DNA of 64,000 nt from Ophiosphaerella korrae (GCA_028456385.1 JALNQF010000021.1:124001-188000); one strand, 5' to 3'. Counted from the first letter of the stretch, positions 11,280-23,600 are shown. Numbers and translations are program-made. The notes: generated from the sequence alone by a model not told the origin.

Positions 11280-11992
11280 ATGGAGTAAGTGTCAAACCAT
11301 ATGATGCATGTGTGGAAGCTGATGATCACAGTCCCCGTGATAGCATTATCAAGTTAGTGGTCCCGAGACCCACAGGGGAGATGGAAACCCTCAACGTTCA
11401 TCAAGGCGTACTATGCCAAAGCTCTGAGTTTTTCAAGCGCATGATGAAACCAGAATGGGCTGGCTTGAGGGAGTGTCCCAATATTATCGAGCTTGCTGAT
11501 GAGATGTCTGATACCGTAAGCGACTATGTTAAATGGCTCTATGCTGGAAGCATGCCTTTAACGTTGTATAAAGCGAGCGAAAATGACAAAAGAGAGAAAA
11601 TAGCCGAGGAGGCAGAAAAGGTGTTCATCTTGCTTGCAGAAGCTTACGTCTTTGGGGAGAAGATGGTCGATGCGAAATACAAAAATGCAGTGGTGAGGAA
11701 CGTAGCAGCAGCCCAAAACAGCTCACAGTGGAATATGGGGCCAGAGAGCGTTGGCATCGTCTACAGTGGCACACCGTCCGGCTCACATTTGAGGCGTTTG
11801 ATTGCTGGAAATTTCGCACACTTAGCGCATGACGACACAGAGAAGGGCATTGGCTGGATGACGTTCATTGACGGGTATCCAAAAGAGGCCTTGGCAGATG
11901 CTTTGAAAGCTACAGTAAAGCTACAGTGCCAAGTGAAAGACGATGCCCAGTCGAGTGTAAAGCCGCTTGATTCATATCTTGAAAAGGAGTAG
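11280..11992 (+). CDS. Small BTB/POZ domain protein, 221 aa
   Basis: BTB proteins mediate homo- or hetero-oligomerisation and can act as Cul3 ligase adaptors; the partner here is unknown. The BTB core spans about residues 5-110, with the family landmarks HQGVLCQSSEFFKRMMKPEW, then IELADEM...VSDYVKWLYAGSM. The frame has no usable in-frame ATG at its 5' end. A 5-nt first exon (ATGGA, 11280-11284) joined through a 47-nt GT-AG intron (11285-11331; donor GTAAGT, acceptor CACAG) gives an in-frame start, MDPRDSIIKLVV, and a 666-nt CDS. Without that intron the first in-frame ATG lies in the middle of the domain. It stands alone between AT-rich regions. The BTB call is confident and the microexon start moderately so. 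Confidence 0.8.
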
Positions 11993-13935
11993 CTTTAATC
12001 AAATTTGCTTAATTGTTGTTGTTGCACTATAGCTGTATCGCATTAGAGAGACATGCAGTCGCCCAATCATTAACTTTCATCTCGACCCATTTGACCCATT
12101 CGAGCTTAAACTGTACCTGATATAACTATTGGTTTTCATTTTTTACTAGCGTTGCCTAGGCTTTCTGCGAGTGTACAGACTTCTTCTGCTTAGAACTAGA
12201 TTTGGCAGTAGGTGGGAACTTAGCAAATCGCAGTTGGGTGGTTAGAAAGTGCTCGAAGCTTTAGTAGTAATACAATCCTAGGCCTCTCTATATAATGGAA
12301 ATGAGAGAAACTTGAGGATACGGCAATGAACTTCATCACTGTATGCGTTTACAATTCTCCAGAACATGCCGCTGAAACTCGCATATCCATAATCTTCTGC
12401 CTTCCACATAAGTAGCAACAACATTTCCTGACACTACTGAGCAGGATGATCGATATTCTCGAGGTAGCCGCAATAGGTTCTTTGAAGTATATGTTAGCCA
12501 CTTGTGGTCTACGCTTAAAGCTGGGTCTCCATGGTGAGGATGAAGTGGTTCTAGATTGGCTTAAGATAGAGTTTTGATCTCAAGAATAGTATCATCAATC
12601 GATAAGTGTGAGTCACTGTTTTAGTCTCTTCTCAATAACAAGCCACTGCGTGTCTAAAAATTCGCAATTTGAGTTGATAACTATTAAACGAATAGAATAA
12701 GTACTTAAAGACACAATCCAAATATCACCGCATCCCGAGATCATAATCTGTGAGACGAATACGGGTTAGAAAGTTTGGAACCATACCTGAGAATCAAATT
12801 ACGTGTGAGTGTCAGGAGCAAAGATCGGAAAGAAGGCATGCAGGCTACATTGTAGCTTTGGATGCATTTTCACAAGGCTTGTTAAACTATGTAAGTGGGG
12901 CTTCGGTGATTCGAAATCATGTGCTGCAAGAAGATTGCGGCTCGATTGTAAGTCTGAGTTCAGTTCAATAATGATTAAGTAAGATCAATAAGCAGGCTCA
13001 AAACGCTAGGACAAGTTAATCAGCGCTCTTCATAGTATAATGAGTTACCATTACAATCCACAGGCGTCGCGTTGATTTCAATAATTGTGTAAACGAAATA
13101 AGTGCATACCAGAAAAGTTAGTGAAATTTTCCATTTCATCTTCGGTTTTGTCATTAGCATTACATCGCAGTGAATAGTATGGTGAAAATATTTGAATACA
13201 AGGGTATCGCATCGGAAGATTTCAGCGTTTAAGAATGACCAAACGGTGTTTGAGAGCAATTTACTTTTGATTGCATAAGACCTGTTTTATATACTTGTGT
13301 CGGATGCGTGTCTAGGAGTACACGCCGAAATCATAGGATGGAGAAATTGATAAAAAGTGAAGTGGTTTAATTCCTGCAATTGTCAATATTAGTGCGTTTA
13401 TGGACCGTTGAACCCAGGTGTTGTATTGGAAAGCAGCTTCGCTAACTGTTTGCTATCAAACTCTGTCTAAATGAATGCGATGCGGTGTGAACGAATACCA
13501 CTTGCCAATCCATAGTGACTGTTTGTTGACGCTTGGGGCGAACTTGTGACGTTGCTTGGCACCCATTGTTGAAGGACAGACAGAATGAGCTGAAAGAGGA
13601 TGACCTGGGTTAGTTGATTGAGAGTAAGAGTTGCATGTCTAACTAAAGAAAGAAGTTAGCTGATGCTGTCCGAGGTCACGACAGTAAACTTCCCTGTGAA
13701 GATCCACAGACTGACCCAGCGAGCCTCCGCATTGTGTGATTAAGATTGATGTTCAACCTATACAGAGACTTCTATACGCGAATTTGCAATTAGCACGATT
13801 CAGCGTTGATTACAAACGCGTGACTCCTGCTAACGATCTCGCTCGTCTTTAGTCAAGGCTGGCAACCATAGAAAACTGCAAAGCCACAATAGAAGTGCCT
13901 TTGTTGACTTGGAGGGTTTATATATTTTAGCCACG
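11993..13935. other. AT-rich intergenic region
   Basis: About 1.9 kb with no recognisable gene apart from one very short signal-peptide-like ORF at 13020-13139 on the minus strand. The frame at 12750-12971 lacks an ATG start and known features, and was not accepted. Confidence 0.5.
13020..13139 (-). CDS. Candidate secreted micro-peptide, 39 aa, or first exon of a secreted protein
   Basis: ATG 13139 opens MKWKISLTFLVCTYFVYTII, a basic start followed by a hydrophobic stretch like a signal peptide. Cleavage would fall near INAT-PVDCNG. The frame ends soon after with only one Cys in the mature part. A possible donor (GTAACT) follows the DCNG codons, so this could be the first exon of a small secreted protein. 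I could not find a convincing second exon. In an AT-rich region the hydrophobic run could arise by chance. Confidence 0.3.
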   Translation of the reverse strand: MKWKISLTFLVCTYFVYTIIEINATPVDCNGNSLYYEER

Positions 13936-14542
13936 ATGTGGTTAGCCAAAGTACTTTTGACAGCACTTACGCTCGTTACGATCGCCAAGTCAGCTTCCAG
14001 AATTTAGATAGTAAGTTGATAAACTGCATGCTAACTCACAGCCATGGGACTCAATTCATGTCTCGTTCCGTCGCCTGATAATTTGATGCGCGTAGCTACA
14101 CCTCAACCCGGTTACAATGATATGCTACCTGGGCACCGGATCAACACCATACCTTCGCAGGGATGTCACTTTCCACATCCATTTTATAGCTACCCAAGAA
14201 CCAGGCTCGTGCTGCAGGTTGAGGTGACCGATACCGAGTCAAGATGAGCTTCAATATCAAAGGATGATGGGTGCATGAGGCACAACTGCCGAGGACCCTC
14301 AACACGTCATTTCGTAATTATACACGAGCTGCTCACACATGGTGTTCTTCTATCAGCAAGGCAAGGAAGGTGGCATCCAGAGGAATGCGACGTTCTCGGT
14401 TTGCATGCTTGAATCGACCAAGGTGTCTTCCGCGTGCTCCTGGACCTTGCCTAGAGGATTCTCATCTTACGTTTCTTGTTGCGTCTATTCGAGATGGAAG
14501 TTCCTTGATTGCAGGTGTGCATTCATGATGCTTGCGCAGTGA
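13936..14542 (+). pseudogene. Possible decayed small cysteine-rich secreted protein
   Basis: ATG 13936 starts MWLAKVLLTALTLVTIAKSA, a good signal-peptide candidate that hits TAG at 14005. Just downstream are a GTAAGT donor at 14011 and a CTAAC...ACAG acceptor at 14041, but that intron would be only 31 nt. Different frames then give GCHFPHPFYSYPR (about 14160-14200) and a Cys-rich stretch ending at 14542 with Cys spacing like secreted effectors (SYVSCCVYSR...DCRC). The pieces are not in one frame. I read this as either a broken secreted-protein gene or an unresolved multi-exon one. The joining is inference. Confidence 0.28.
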
Positions 14543-15123
14543 GGTCATGCCACTTGGGCGCGGTGGGTGCAACCAATCTTTTGGGCAAGGCCAACTTCTC
14601 CACCGTTGATCCGTCTTAGGTTTCAGAAGCAGCTACCACGAGCACAATGTGCGTGGCATCCAGGGCCAGGATATGCCGAAAGGGCCGACGGAGGAGGTGC
14701 CAGATGTAATTGGGGTGCGACAGAGACCGAGGCATGATTGGCTGCCGCGGATTAAATGACCTCAAGCCACCAGTGCACTTTCTGCGCTGGCGCGGCGCGT
14801 TGCCCCAACTGGTTTAGCGTTACTGGCATTCTTGTGTGTGTGACATCAGAATGGGACTCTGCGTTCACGCTGTTAAGTCCGGACGCGTGTTTTTGGCATT
14901 GCATATAAAATTACCATGATTCGGAAGGTGGCGCATTCTTGTTTGCACAACCTGCAAACCTTCAAACATCAGCCTACCTATATTTCTTATCCGTTTGAAT
15001 AGCTACCTATTTAAATCCCTAGAATCCTTTTCCATCATTATTATTCGACACATCCATTGTTACCAATATCTTTTGCGCCACGGGATACATTCCATATTGG
15101 TTATTATAGATTACAAGCCGAAC
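14543..15123. other. Upstream region of the GH64 gene
   Basis: About 580 bp without a supported gene. The GH64 frame is open upstream of its ATG to 14995 but contains no earlier ATG, so this part is taken as promoter and 5' UTR. GC content rises here relative to 11,993-13,935. Confidence 0.5.
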
Positions 15124-16416
15124 ATGAAGGCATTCAGGAAGTTTGTCAATAAGCGCCGACAGAGCCATCAGAATCGCAAGGACCCTCAAAAAGAGCACAC
15201 CGCGACACCTCAAACCAGCCCCATCAACGAGAAGCGGACCTCTGTACAAGCACCCGCTCCGCAACAGCAACAGGTTATTGCGGAAGCTGCGCCTGGCATG
15301 TTGCAGATTGCGCTGCAAAACAAATCCAACTCCAACAATGTCTATGCATACATCACTGGGCTTGCCATAGAAAGGAACAGCACCCCTATGTTTGTGCAAG
15401 CCGATGGCCAGAGCCAATATTACCCTACCGCTCCGCGTGACATACTGCAACCACTTCAGGCCGACGTTGCGATCCCTCTTGGAGCGCCAGGAAACACCGT
15501 TAATGTCGTAATCCCAAAGATGGCCGGAGCGCGTATATGGTTCAGTATCGGAGCCAAGTTGACTTTCCTCCTGAATCCAGGTCCCGCCATAGTTGAGCCA
15601 AGTGTGACAAACCCATCTGACCCGAATTTTAACATAGACTGGACCTTCTGCGAGTTTACGTACAACAACGCACAACTATTTGCGAATATCTCCTACGTCG
15701 ATTTTCTCAGCGTACCTATCGCGCTTTCACTTACCAACACGCAAGGCCAAACCCAAACAGTGCCGGGCATGGGGCCAGATAGCTTCCAGACCGTGATCAA
15801 CGAGCTTCGTGCTCAGGCTCAGCGCGACGGCCGACCATGGGACAAGCTCATCTACGAAGCTAACGGCCGACCACTTCGAGTCCTCAGCCCCAACAACCTT
15901 CTTGTTAGCAACGCTAACGCGTGGGACGGATATTGGAACCTATATACTGATGCAGTGTGGGATAAATACCGCAGAGAAGACATCACAATCAACACCCAAG
16001 CTGCAGCAGGCAATCTTACGGGCCGGGTCTACGGCGACGAACTGCAGCTCGGCGTAGCAGGCTCTTTCTCTCCGCCCTCGGCGCGTGACATCTTCACTTG
16101 CAGCACGGGTCCCTTCGCCACTGGATCCAACCAGGCTCGCAATGCTGTCATCCCGCGCCTCGCAGCGGCTTTCAACCGCAGCATTCTCTTGAGCACTCCT
16201 GGCAACAACTTCCCCAATGGTAATAACCCTAGTGGGTACTACAAAGACTTGGAAACAACGAACCACTACGCGAGGATTGTACACCAAGTGCAAAAGGACG
16301 GTCGTGGTTATGCGTTCCCGTACGATGATGTCGTACCCGACGGTGGTCAGGATGTTGCTGGAACATTGGTCGATGGCAGTCCACAGCTCTTTACGGTTGC
16401 CGTTGGTGGGAATTAG
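15124..16416 (+). CDS. GH64 beta-1,3-glucanase-like protein, 430 aa
   Basis: GH64 enzymes cleave beta-1,3-glucan by inversion, releasing laminarin oligomers; in fungi they are linked to wall remodelling or competition. Single exon. Residues 1-55 are basic and Pro/Gln-rich (MKAFRKFVNKRRQSHQNRKD) with no signal peptide, which is odd for a glucanase. The thaumatin-like GH64 fold starts at about residue 58 (MLQIALQNKS...VYAYITGLAI, then QADGQSQYYPT). The expected catalytic pair is visible: Glu177 in FCEFTYNN and Asp193 in ISYVDFLSVPI. The C-terminus contains the usual YYKDLETTNHYARIVHQ and YAFPYDDV blocks. ATG 15124 was chosen because the frame extends upstream without any ATG. The family is certain; secretion, if any, would be non-classical. 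Confidence 0.92.
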   Translation: MKAFRKFVNKRRQSHQNRKDPQKEHTATPQTSPINEKRTSVQAPAPQQQQVIAEAAPGMLQIALQNKSNSNNVYAYITGLAIERNSTPMFVQADGQSQYYPTAPRDILQPLQADVAIPLGAPGNTVNVVIPKMAGARIWFSIGAKLTFLLNPGPAIVEPSVTNPSDPNFNIDWTFCEFTYNNAQLFANISYVDFLSVPIALSLTNTQGQTQTVPGMGPDSFQTVINELRAQAQRDGRPWDKLIYEANGRPLRVLSPNNLLVSNANAWDGYWNLYTDAVWDKYRREDITINTQAAAGNLTGRVYGDELQLGVAGSFSPPSARDIFTCSTGPFATGSNQARNAVIPRLAAAFNRSILLSTPGNNFPNGNNPSGYYKDLETTNHYARIVHQVQKDGRGYAFPYDDVVPDGGQDVAGTLVDGSPQLFTVAVGGN

Positions 16417-17651
16417 GGTATGGTGCGCAGAAGATTGGCGTGCATGATTTACGGCCACGTCTTTTCATTGCTTTTGATGAGTCTTAATGACGTTGATTGA
16501 CTTCTTGCTTATATTCAGTGGGAGATTGGTTCCATGGTTGTACCTAACTGGGCCAGTTGTGCATGGATTCTTTGTATATAGATCATCAATGCATGTGACT
16601 TTATAGAGGAGATCAGGGTCACAAGATTTCGCTTGCTTGCAGATAATTTGAGTAGTGAGCCAGATCAGGTGTATTCTATGATTTCGTGATGGGACAAATG
16701 CAGGTGTTTGTATGATATGTGCACCCGAAAATTGCTAGGAACTGAGGTACTGCGCATATGCTTGATGGTGGTAAGAGTCGAAGTGAGACCCGCTTGCGGG
16801 AGTCAGCTAGTGTGCTATAAATAGGTTCTCGCGCGAAGCTTGACGCGTTGCATTATGAATCCTTTCGATTCGCGCTCCTTCACGCCCCTCCACGCTCGAC
16901 CTTACAGCGATCCAACGCGCAAACATTCCCGTGCGGTTATGTCGCTGGAGAACCAGCATGCATAACAGGAATTTATCCCAGAGCCTGTTTACGAACGAAC
17001 GATGATGCCTGGGTCCAATGCAGAAGTTGCGACAACAAAAGGAAATTTGGAAACCGCATAATACAGCTCAGAAAGGGGGTTAGGAGGAATCATCTGTGTC
17101 GCCCCGTTCTTATATAGAACGGGGCTAAGTAACTCGGAGCACCATGCATGCAAAGCGAGCGGAGGTGTTGAGCTCCTCCAATTGACCGACAGGTGTTCTC
17201 TGCTTTAGTGAGGAGATATCTGATTGGCCGATTATTGCATGTCCTGATAAGATAGATATTGGTCGCGATGATGCCTTGGTCAATATTTACCTTCCATAGT
17301 GTAGTATTAACTTTACAAGGAGTCTTGGGCAAAACCATTGTGCGTGGTTTGGCCCCCACCGCCCTTTCTGCCACACGCCGGAAGTGGGTTGGTCTTACCT
17401 CACTACGGCCAAGGGCTGGCGCCTACTGAGCGGGTGCTGACGAAATATTGCCAACCAAGCTCTTCTCGCATTTTGGCCCCCAGATTCCCGCCCCTAGTTG
17501 TCAGCCCTATGATTCAGGAGTGGTGACCCTACGATGTGGGCGCTAAGAATATGTATACCTTCCCACTGCGCCGCCAAATTCAAATCTTGAGATCATCCCC
17601 GGCTGTGTCTGTACAAAGACTGCACTACTTCTTTCTACCCCTAAGCGTACG
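16417..17651. other. Intergenic region with one perfect hairpin
   Basis: About 1.2 kb without a supported gene. It includes the hairpin at 17101-17125 and the promoter of the NLR-like gene that starts at 17652. Confidence 0.5.
17101..17125. repeat. Perfect 10-bp hairpin, 5-base loop
   Basis: GCCCCGTTCT (17101-17110) and AGAACGGGGC (17116-17125) are exact reverse complements around TATAT. It lies 527 bp upstream of the NLR-like gene. Its role is unknown; a palindromic regulator site or small repeat relic is possible. Confidence 0.7.
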
Positions 17652-20600
17652 ATGACCGCCTTAGCAAAGATCCAGTATGGAAAGTTCAAGGATACGGTAT
17701 GCATGCTTTACTACTCTCACAATGCCATCACTCATTCCTACAGGCATTGAGCTTTGGGTTTGATATCTTATATCCTAATCTTGATGACCCAACGGCGTCA
17801 AGAAATCTCATCAAATATGAGTAAGCACGTCATGCAGCAATTGTCAGCCGGATTGTATTGATTTCTCAAGGATTGTTGCAATTCCTGGTCTCGGCGCAGA
17901 TGAAGAGTGGTCGTGGAAGCTAGATAAGGTCAACTGGCTCAGCAATACAAATATGCTGCAGGAGAAAATACCCGACGCACGGATTAGCCATTTCTTGTAT
18001 ACAAAGCAATGGTTCAGCAAAGGAACCGCTGAACAGCGGCTTGACAACATTGCGACTAGGCTGGTCCAAGGTCTAGATCATATCAGAAGACATGTAAGTA
18101 ATTGTGCGCCACACTACTGTTCTTCTCTCAAAGTGGTATAGAACAAGACCAAAACGCCCATCATTTTTGTCTGCCACAGCTTGGGTGGGATCATTCTTGC
18201 AAAAGCACTTTTGATGGCACAGTCGAATCGTGCCGAATATCCATATGTATATCCATGGGTCGCCGGTGCGATCTTCCTAGGGACACCATTCCACGGCATC
18301 ACCGAGCCTAGAGCACAGTTGTTAGCTAATATGGCTGCTAACATTGGCATGGATTCTCCTAACGAGTTAGCGAAACTGCTTGAAAAAGATTCTGAAATGC
18401 TTCGAAGCTTGCTCGATAAATTTGGAATTTTGGTCAGAGATGCTCAGATTCGTCTCTACAGCTTTTTCGAGCAACAGGACAGTGATATTCTCAAAAAGGT
18501 TGTGGTCAAGGGTCTGGCATATAAACGACAAGAGCTCATCGTTGACGAGATTTCCGCCAGTATCACTTCTGCAACCAAAGAAGGCCTAGACACAAACCAT
18601 TTCGGGCTCAACAAATTCTCAGGATCAAAGGATCGCAACTACGCGTCTGTTTCGCAACAAATTCGCATCACAACCGAAGCTGCAGATCGGCTTATGAAGA
18701 TGAGACAAAAGGCAGTGCGTAATGCGACAGTTGACGATGCTGTACGCTGCAGCATGTCCAATCATCTGGCAAAAGGTTTCCAAGACATCGACGCTGCTAT
18801 GCATGGGCAATACAGAGTACCTCAAGGGGGCAAACTATCTAGCATTCTGGAACTACCGGCTTTTACAGACTGGAAGGAAGGGGACATGAACCAGCTTCTT
18901 TGGGTTCATGGAGAAGCCGGTACAGGCCAGGATGCGGTTGCATCATCAGCTATTCAGAGTCTAAAAGCATCATCTAGCGGGAGTGGGTCGATAATCACAT
19001 CCTTCTACTGCGATCAAAGTGATAAGGCCCGGCGATCGCTCTTGGGCCTCTTACAGATGGTCGTGCGTCAAATCATCGAAACCGACCAAGATCTTGCGGA
19101 GCATCTACTGTCTGACTCAAAGAAGAACAAAGAGCCTGGGAAACAAGAATTCGATCCAGAAGCGGCTATCAAAGAGCAAGTGCTCTGGAATGCTTTGCAA
19201 ACTATGGCCAGTCATCTTCCCAGCGGCAGCATCTATGTTGTAATCTACGCGTTTGAGCAGCTGTCAGACGATTCTCTGAATACTTTTCTCGGATACATGA
19301 GTGAGCTATCCAAAGAATCAACAGCACTGCAAGATGGTTCGGACAGAGCGCATATCAAGTGGATGCTTGTGAGCCGCACAGGACGGCCTGATATCAAGAA
19401 GAGCCTGCAACCAGGTGCCCTGGAAATTGATCTCGAAGACAAAGACAGTTTGGCACTAGTCAGTAATGATCTCAAGTTTCACATCTCTTTCAATGTAGAC
19501 GTACTCGAGCTGCCGTCGTCGCTTGCATATTTCGTCAAGCGCCACATTCATTCGAGAGCGGAGGATAACCGGATATACGTTGACTTGGTCATCCAGGAGC
19601 TCAAAAATGCATGGAAACCCGGAGTCACACATCATGCCGACATTCGCAAACTGCTTGAATCCTTTCCGTACGGTCTCACGAATATGTTCGACCATGTTCG
19701 AAAGCGGGTGTTCAATTCACAAGCAGAAGGACTGGAATATACTAAAGAAATACTGCGGTGCCTGATCTGTGCACATGTTGCACCCACATTGCGGGAGCTT
19801 GCGGTTATCGCTGGTCTACCAAAAGAGGATCGTCAAGATTTGGAGACGATCAAAACATATCTTATTCGGTGTGGTGCGTTCTTGACATTGAGCGGAAGCG
19901 AATGGGACCTGGAGACTGCCACAGTCGAGTGGATTGATCCCTCTGCGCAAAAGCATCTTGAGCAATACGCAAAAGACGATCTTGCATTGGATCTTCAAGA
20001 CATACAACACGGTATAATTGCTCTCCGATCACTTGAGTACATTTATGAAACATTCGATCCACAACCTGATAATGAAGAACAACAACCGGAACCGGAAGAT
20101 GACAACGAAGGAGCTCAAGACGATGGCACAGGTGAGGATATAGAAAATTGCGACACCAGTTCAAACAAACCCACAAAGGATAACGAAGGGGATGCCGAGA
20201 AAGTCGACGAAAACGAGGACGAGGGTGACGACAATGACGACGAAGGTGACGATAGCGATGAAGACAACGACAGTGACGGTGACATTGACAGTGACGACGG
20301 CGGCGAAGAGCATGGTGGCGAACCTGATGGCAATGCCTCGTCCGGGGAAGTTGTCAAATACCCTATTCGATATTGGGTCGAGCACGCAAAGTTGGCCCCA
20401 GTGGATATGCTTGACGAGATCAATCTCTATGATTCCTTTTGGGAAGAGTGCTCCGAACCGCGCCAAAGCTGGTGGCAGGCTATATCGGATGTGCATACTT
20501 GGTACAATCAGGCCGAAGTGTCAGCGCTTCATGTGGCTGTAATCCTCGAATTTCCAGCGCTTGTGAAACATCTCCTGAGCCACGGCAGGACGGATGAAAT

Positions 20601-23600
20601 ACATCGAGTCGATTCCCTTGAATTTCAGCCGCTCTATTACGCATGCGAAGGTGGGAACAAAGAAATTGTGGTCGAACTTCTGCAAAACGGTGCAGATATC
20701 AACCACAATAATGACAGTAGCCGGCCTACCGCTCTGTTGGCAGCGTCGAGCAACGGGCACATGGAAATCGTCCAGATTCTTCTCAAAGGTGATGCTAATT
20801 TGGATGCTCCTTCACAACATTACGGAACACCCCTCTACGCGGCTATAGAAAACATGAATCAAGAGATTGCGGAATTGCTCGTGGAGCGTGGCGCGCATGT
20901 TAATGCTATCAGCGGTCCTGCATTGAGAGCGCTCAATATTGGTGCCTCCGTCGGTAATCTTGAAGGTGTTCGGTTGCTCGTAGAGCACAACGCCGAAGTA
21001 GACCCAGAAGATGATTATTGGTACGGCAGTGCTCTCGGTGTTGCCTCACGCAACGGGCATCACGATGTTGTTGAATACCTACTCTCCAGTGGTTGGAGCC
21101 CGAATCGCGAAATGGAGACTTATGGAAGTTTCTTGATAGCCGCAGCCGCATACAACCATCTTGAAGTTGTGGAAAAGCTCCTCAAGCATGAAGATAGAGT
21201 TCTGACCATGCAGATGGCGCTTGAAATTGCATCAAAGAAAGGTTATGTCCCTGTGGTGAGAGCAATTCTCGAAAAGAACTCAGCGCTTCGCCTCCTCAAG
21301 GCGTTTTCCTTGGCTGCACTTCATGGTAGGACAGAGGTCTTAGAGCTCCTCTTCGAATTGGACCACAGTCACGAGATACAGGGTGACTCCCGTGCCATGA
21401 ACGATGCACTTTACCAGGCCACAGATAACGAACGTGAGGAAGCTGTTACTCTACTCCTAGAACATGGTGCAGACCCTAACGCAGAGGGGCCAACGTAAGT
21501 AGACTATATGATTGTATTAGCGTTTACTAATGAAGAATTAAAGTTATGGTTTTGCGTTAGCCGCAAGCGCGTAAGTACATCTATCGGTGTTCATGAAATC
21601 AGCTTATAATTATCCAGATACGATGGCACCACAGGTATCTTGAAAGCACTTATTGCGAAGAAGGCTGATGTAAACAAACGCGGGGGCGACTACGGAACAG
21701 CGCTACAGGCAAGAAAAGGCCGTACTCTATGACAACGCACGCTAATCCCACCCCAGGCAGCAGCATATAACGGTAACGCAGAAAACGTGAAATTGCTTAT
21801 CGACAATGGTGCTGTGTTAAATACAGAGCCAATCGGGCGTTATGGAAACGAGTTACAAGGTACCATCACAGTAAATTGCTTCACTGAAACCAGCTAATCG
21901 TTGGGTGTAGCGGCTGTATTCAATGGTAACGAGTACACAGTTCGACTCTTACTTGAAAGTAGGGCAAACGTCAATGCATGGGGAGGGATGTATACCTATC
22001 CCATCATTGCTGCAGTCAGCAGAGGGTATAGCAACATAACACGAATTCTCCTAGACTTTAACGCCGATGTGAACGTTCGAGGGCACGACAACAATTGGCC
22101 CGTTATCTCGCTCGCTGGCTCTAAGTTGATCAAAGAAGACCTAGAGCTTATTCTGAGCAAGGGGGCAGATATCAACGCACATTGTGACAAAGGCACAACT
22201 GCACTGATCAATTGTGCGGCTGTAGGTGATGAAGCAGGGGTCAGGTTTTTACTTAACAATGGAGCTAATGTGCACGCCGATTCGGAAATATTGGGCTCTG
22301 CTCTACATGCTGCCGCGTAAGTTAATTTTGGTGCTCAAAGATGATGGCTATGCTGACACTTTTGTAGTAAAATAGGCGATGAGGGCTCTTGTCAGGCATT
22401 ACTAGATGCTGGTGCCGATGTCAATGCTATTGGAGGCGAATATGGAACAGCTATTCAGGCGGCCGCTTGGGCTGAGGACATTGAAACAGTAGAGGTTTTA
22501 CTGAATGCGAATGCAGACGTAACACCTGAGGCTGCGGTTTCTGGTCTTTATGGCACAGCCCTACAGGCAGCATCAGCCGAAAACTCCATCAAAGTCGTAC
22601 GAGCGTTGCTCAAAGCAGGTGCGAAACCTAACGTGGAACCGCCAAACGGAATGTTCGGATGTGCGCTGTCGGCAGCGGTGGCTGAAGGAAACGAAAAGAT
22701 CGCGAAACTTTTGCTTAAACATGGCGCAGATGTTAACTTCGAGGGGGGTAAACATCACTACCCCATAATGGCTGCAGCGCAGTCTGAATACAGCTCCGAG
22801 GTCGTGCAATTGTTGCTAGATCACAACGCGAATGCTTCTGCAGAAGGTGGGGTTTGGGGTTCCGCCATTATTGCAGCCGCATACATCAATGACAAGGACA
22901 ACATTGAACTTCTGCTCAAGCATAACGCCAATATACTGGCTACTGGTGGCAAGTATGGTACTGCGCTACAGGCCGCTGCTGTAAAAGGGGATCTAGAGGT
23001 ATTCGAGTATATCCTTAGCCACGCCGTAGATTTGGTCAATTACCGCGGCGGTAAGTATGAAACAGCTCTTACTGCCGCTGCCTACTTTGGTCATCTTGAG
23101 GTTGTAAACAAGCTTCTCGATAGCCAAGCAGATTTTCGAATTCGAGGCGGAAAATACCGCAGCGCGATTACGGCGGCTGCGATCAGAGGCAACAAAGCTG
23201 TGCTTGAAAAACTTCTTGAACTTAAACCACCTGAAAATCTTCTGGACGAAGCTTTGGTAGAAGCGTGCGCCCATCGACAGGCTTCGAGCGTAGAAATACT
23301 GCTGGAATCTGGTGCCGATATCAGCTTTCGACATCCTATTTTCGGTCTATCTGCCGAGGCACTGGAAGCACCAGCAACCTTTGACGAGAACTCGGACATT
23401 GAAGATAACGACGCCGCAGATGTTCAAGACAGTAACGAGGACAGCGAAGATGGTGATGATCATAAAGTTTGGGAGGGTGACAACGTATCAGTTTCTGGTG
23501 AAACCGACGATGGAAAAAGTGTTGCAGATCTTCAACTAGAAGATGAGATTACTGAAGAAGCCAAGATTCGTAAGCTTATCATGAGTGGAGTTGCTCGTTG

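Noticed and set aside
12750..12971. 73-aa frame with several Cys
   Set aside because: It begins without an ATG and contains two internal GTAAGT sequences but no matching exons.
20115..20496. Minus-strand Ser/Pro and Val/Phe-rich frames opposite the NLR-like gene
   Set aside because: They are shadows of the acidic GAC/GAT-rich coding run.
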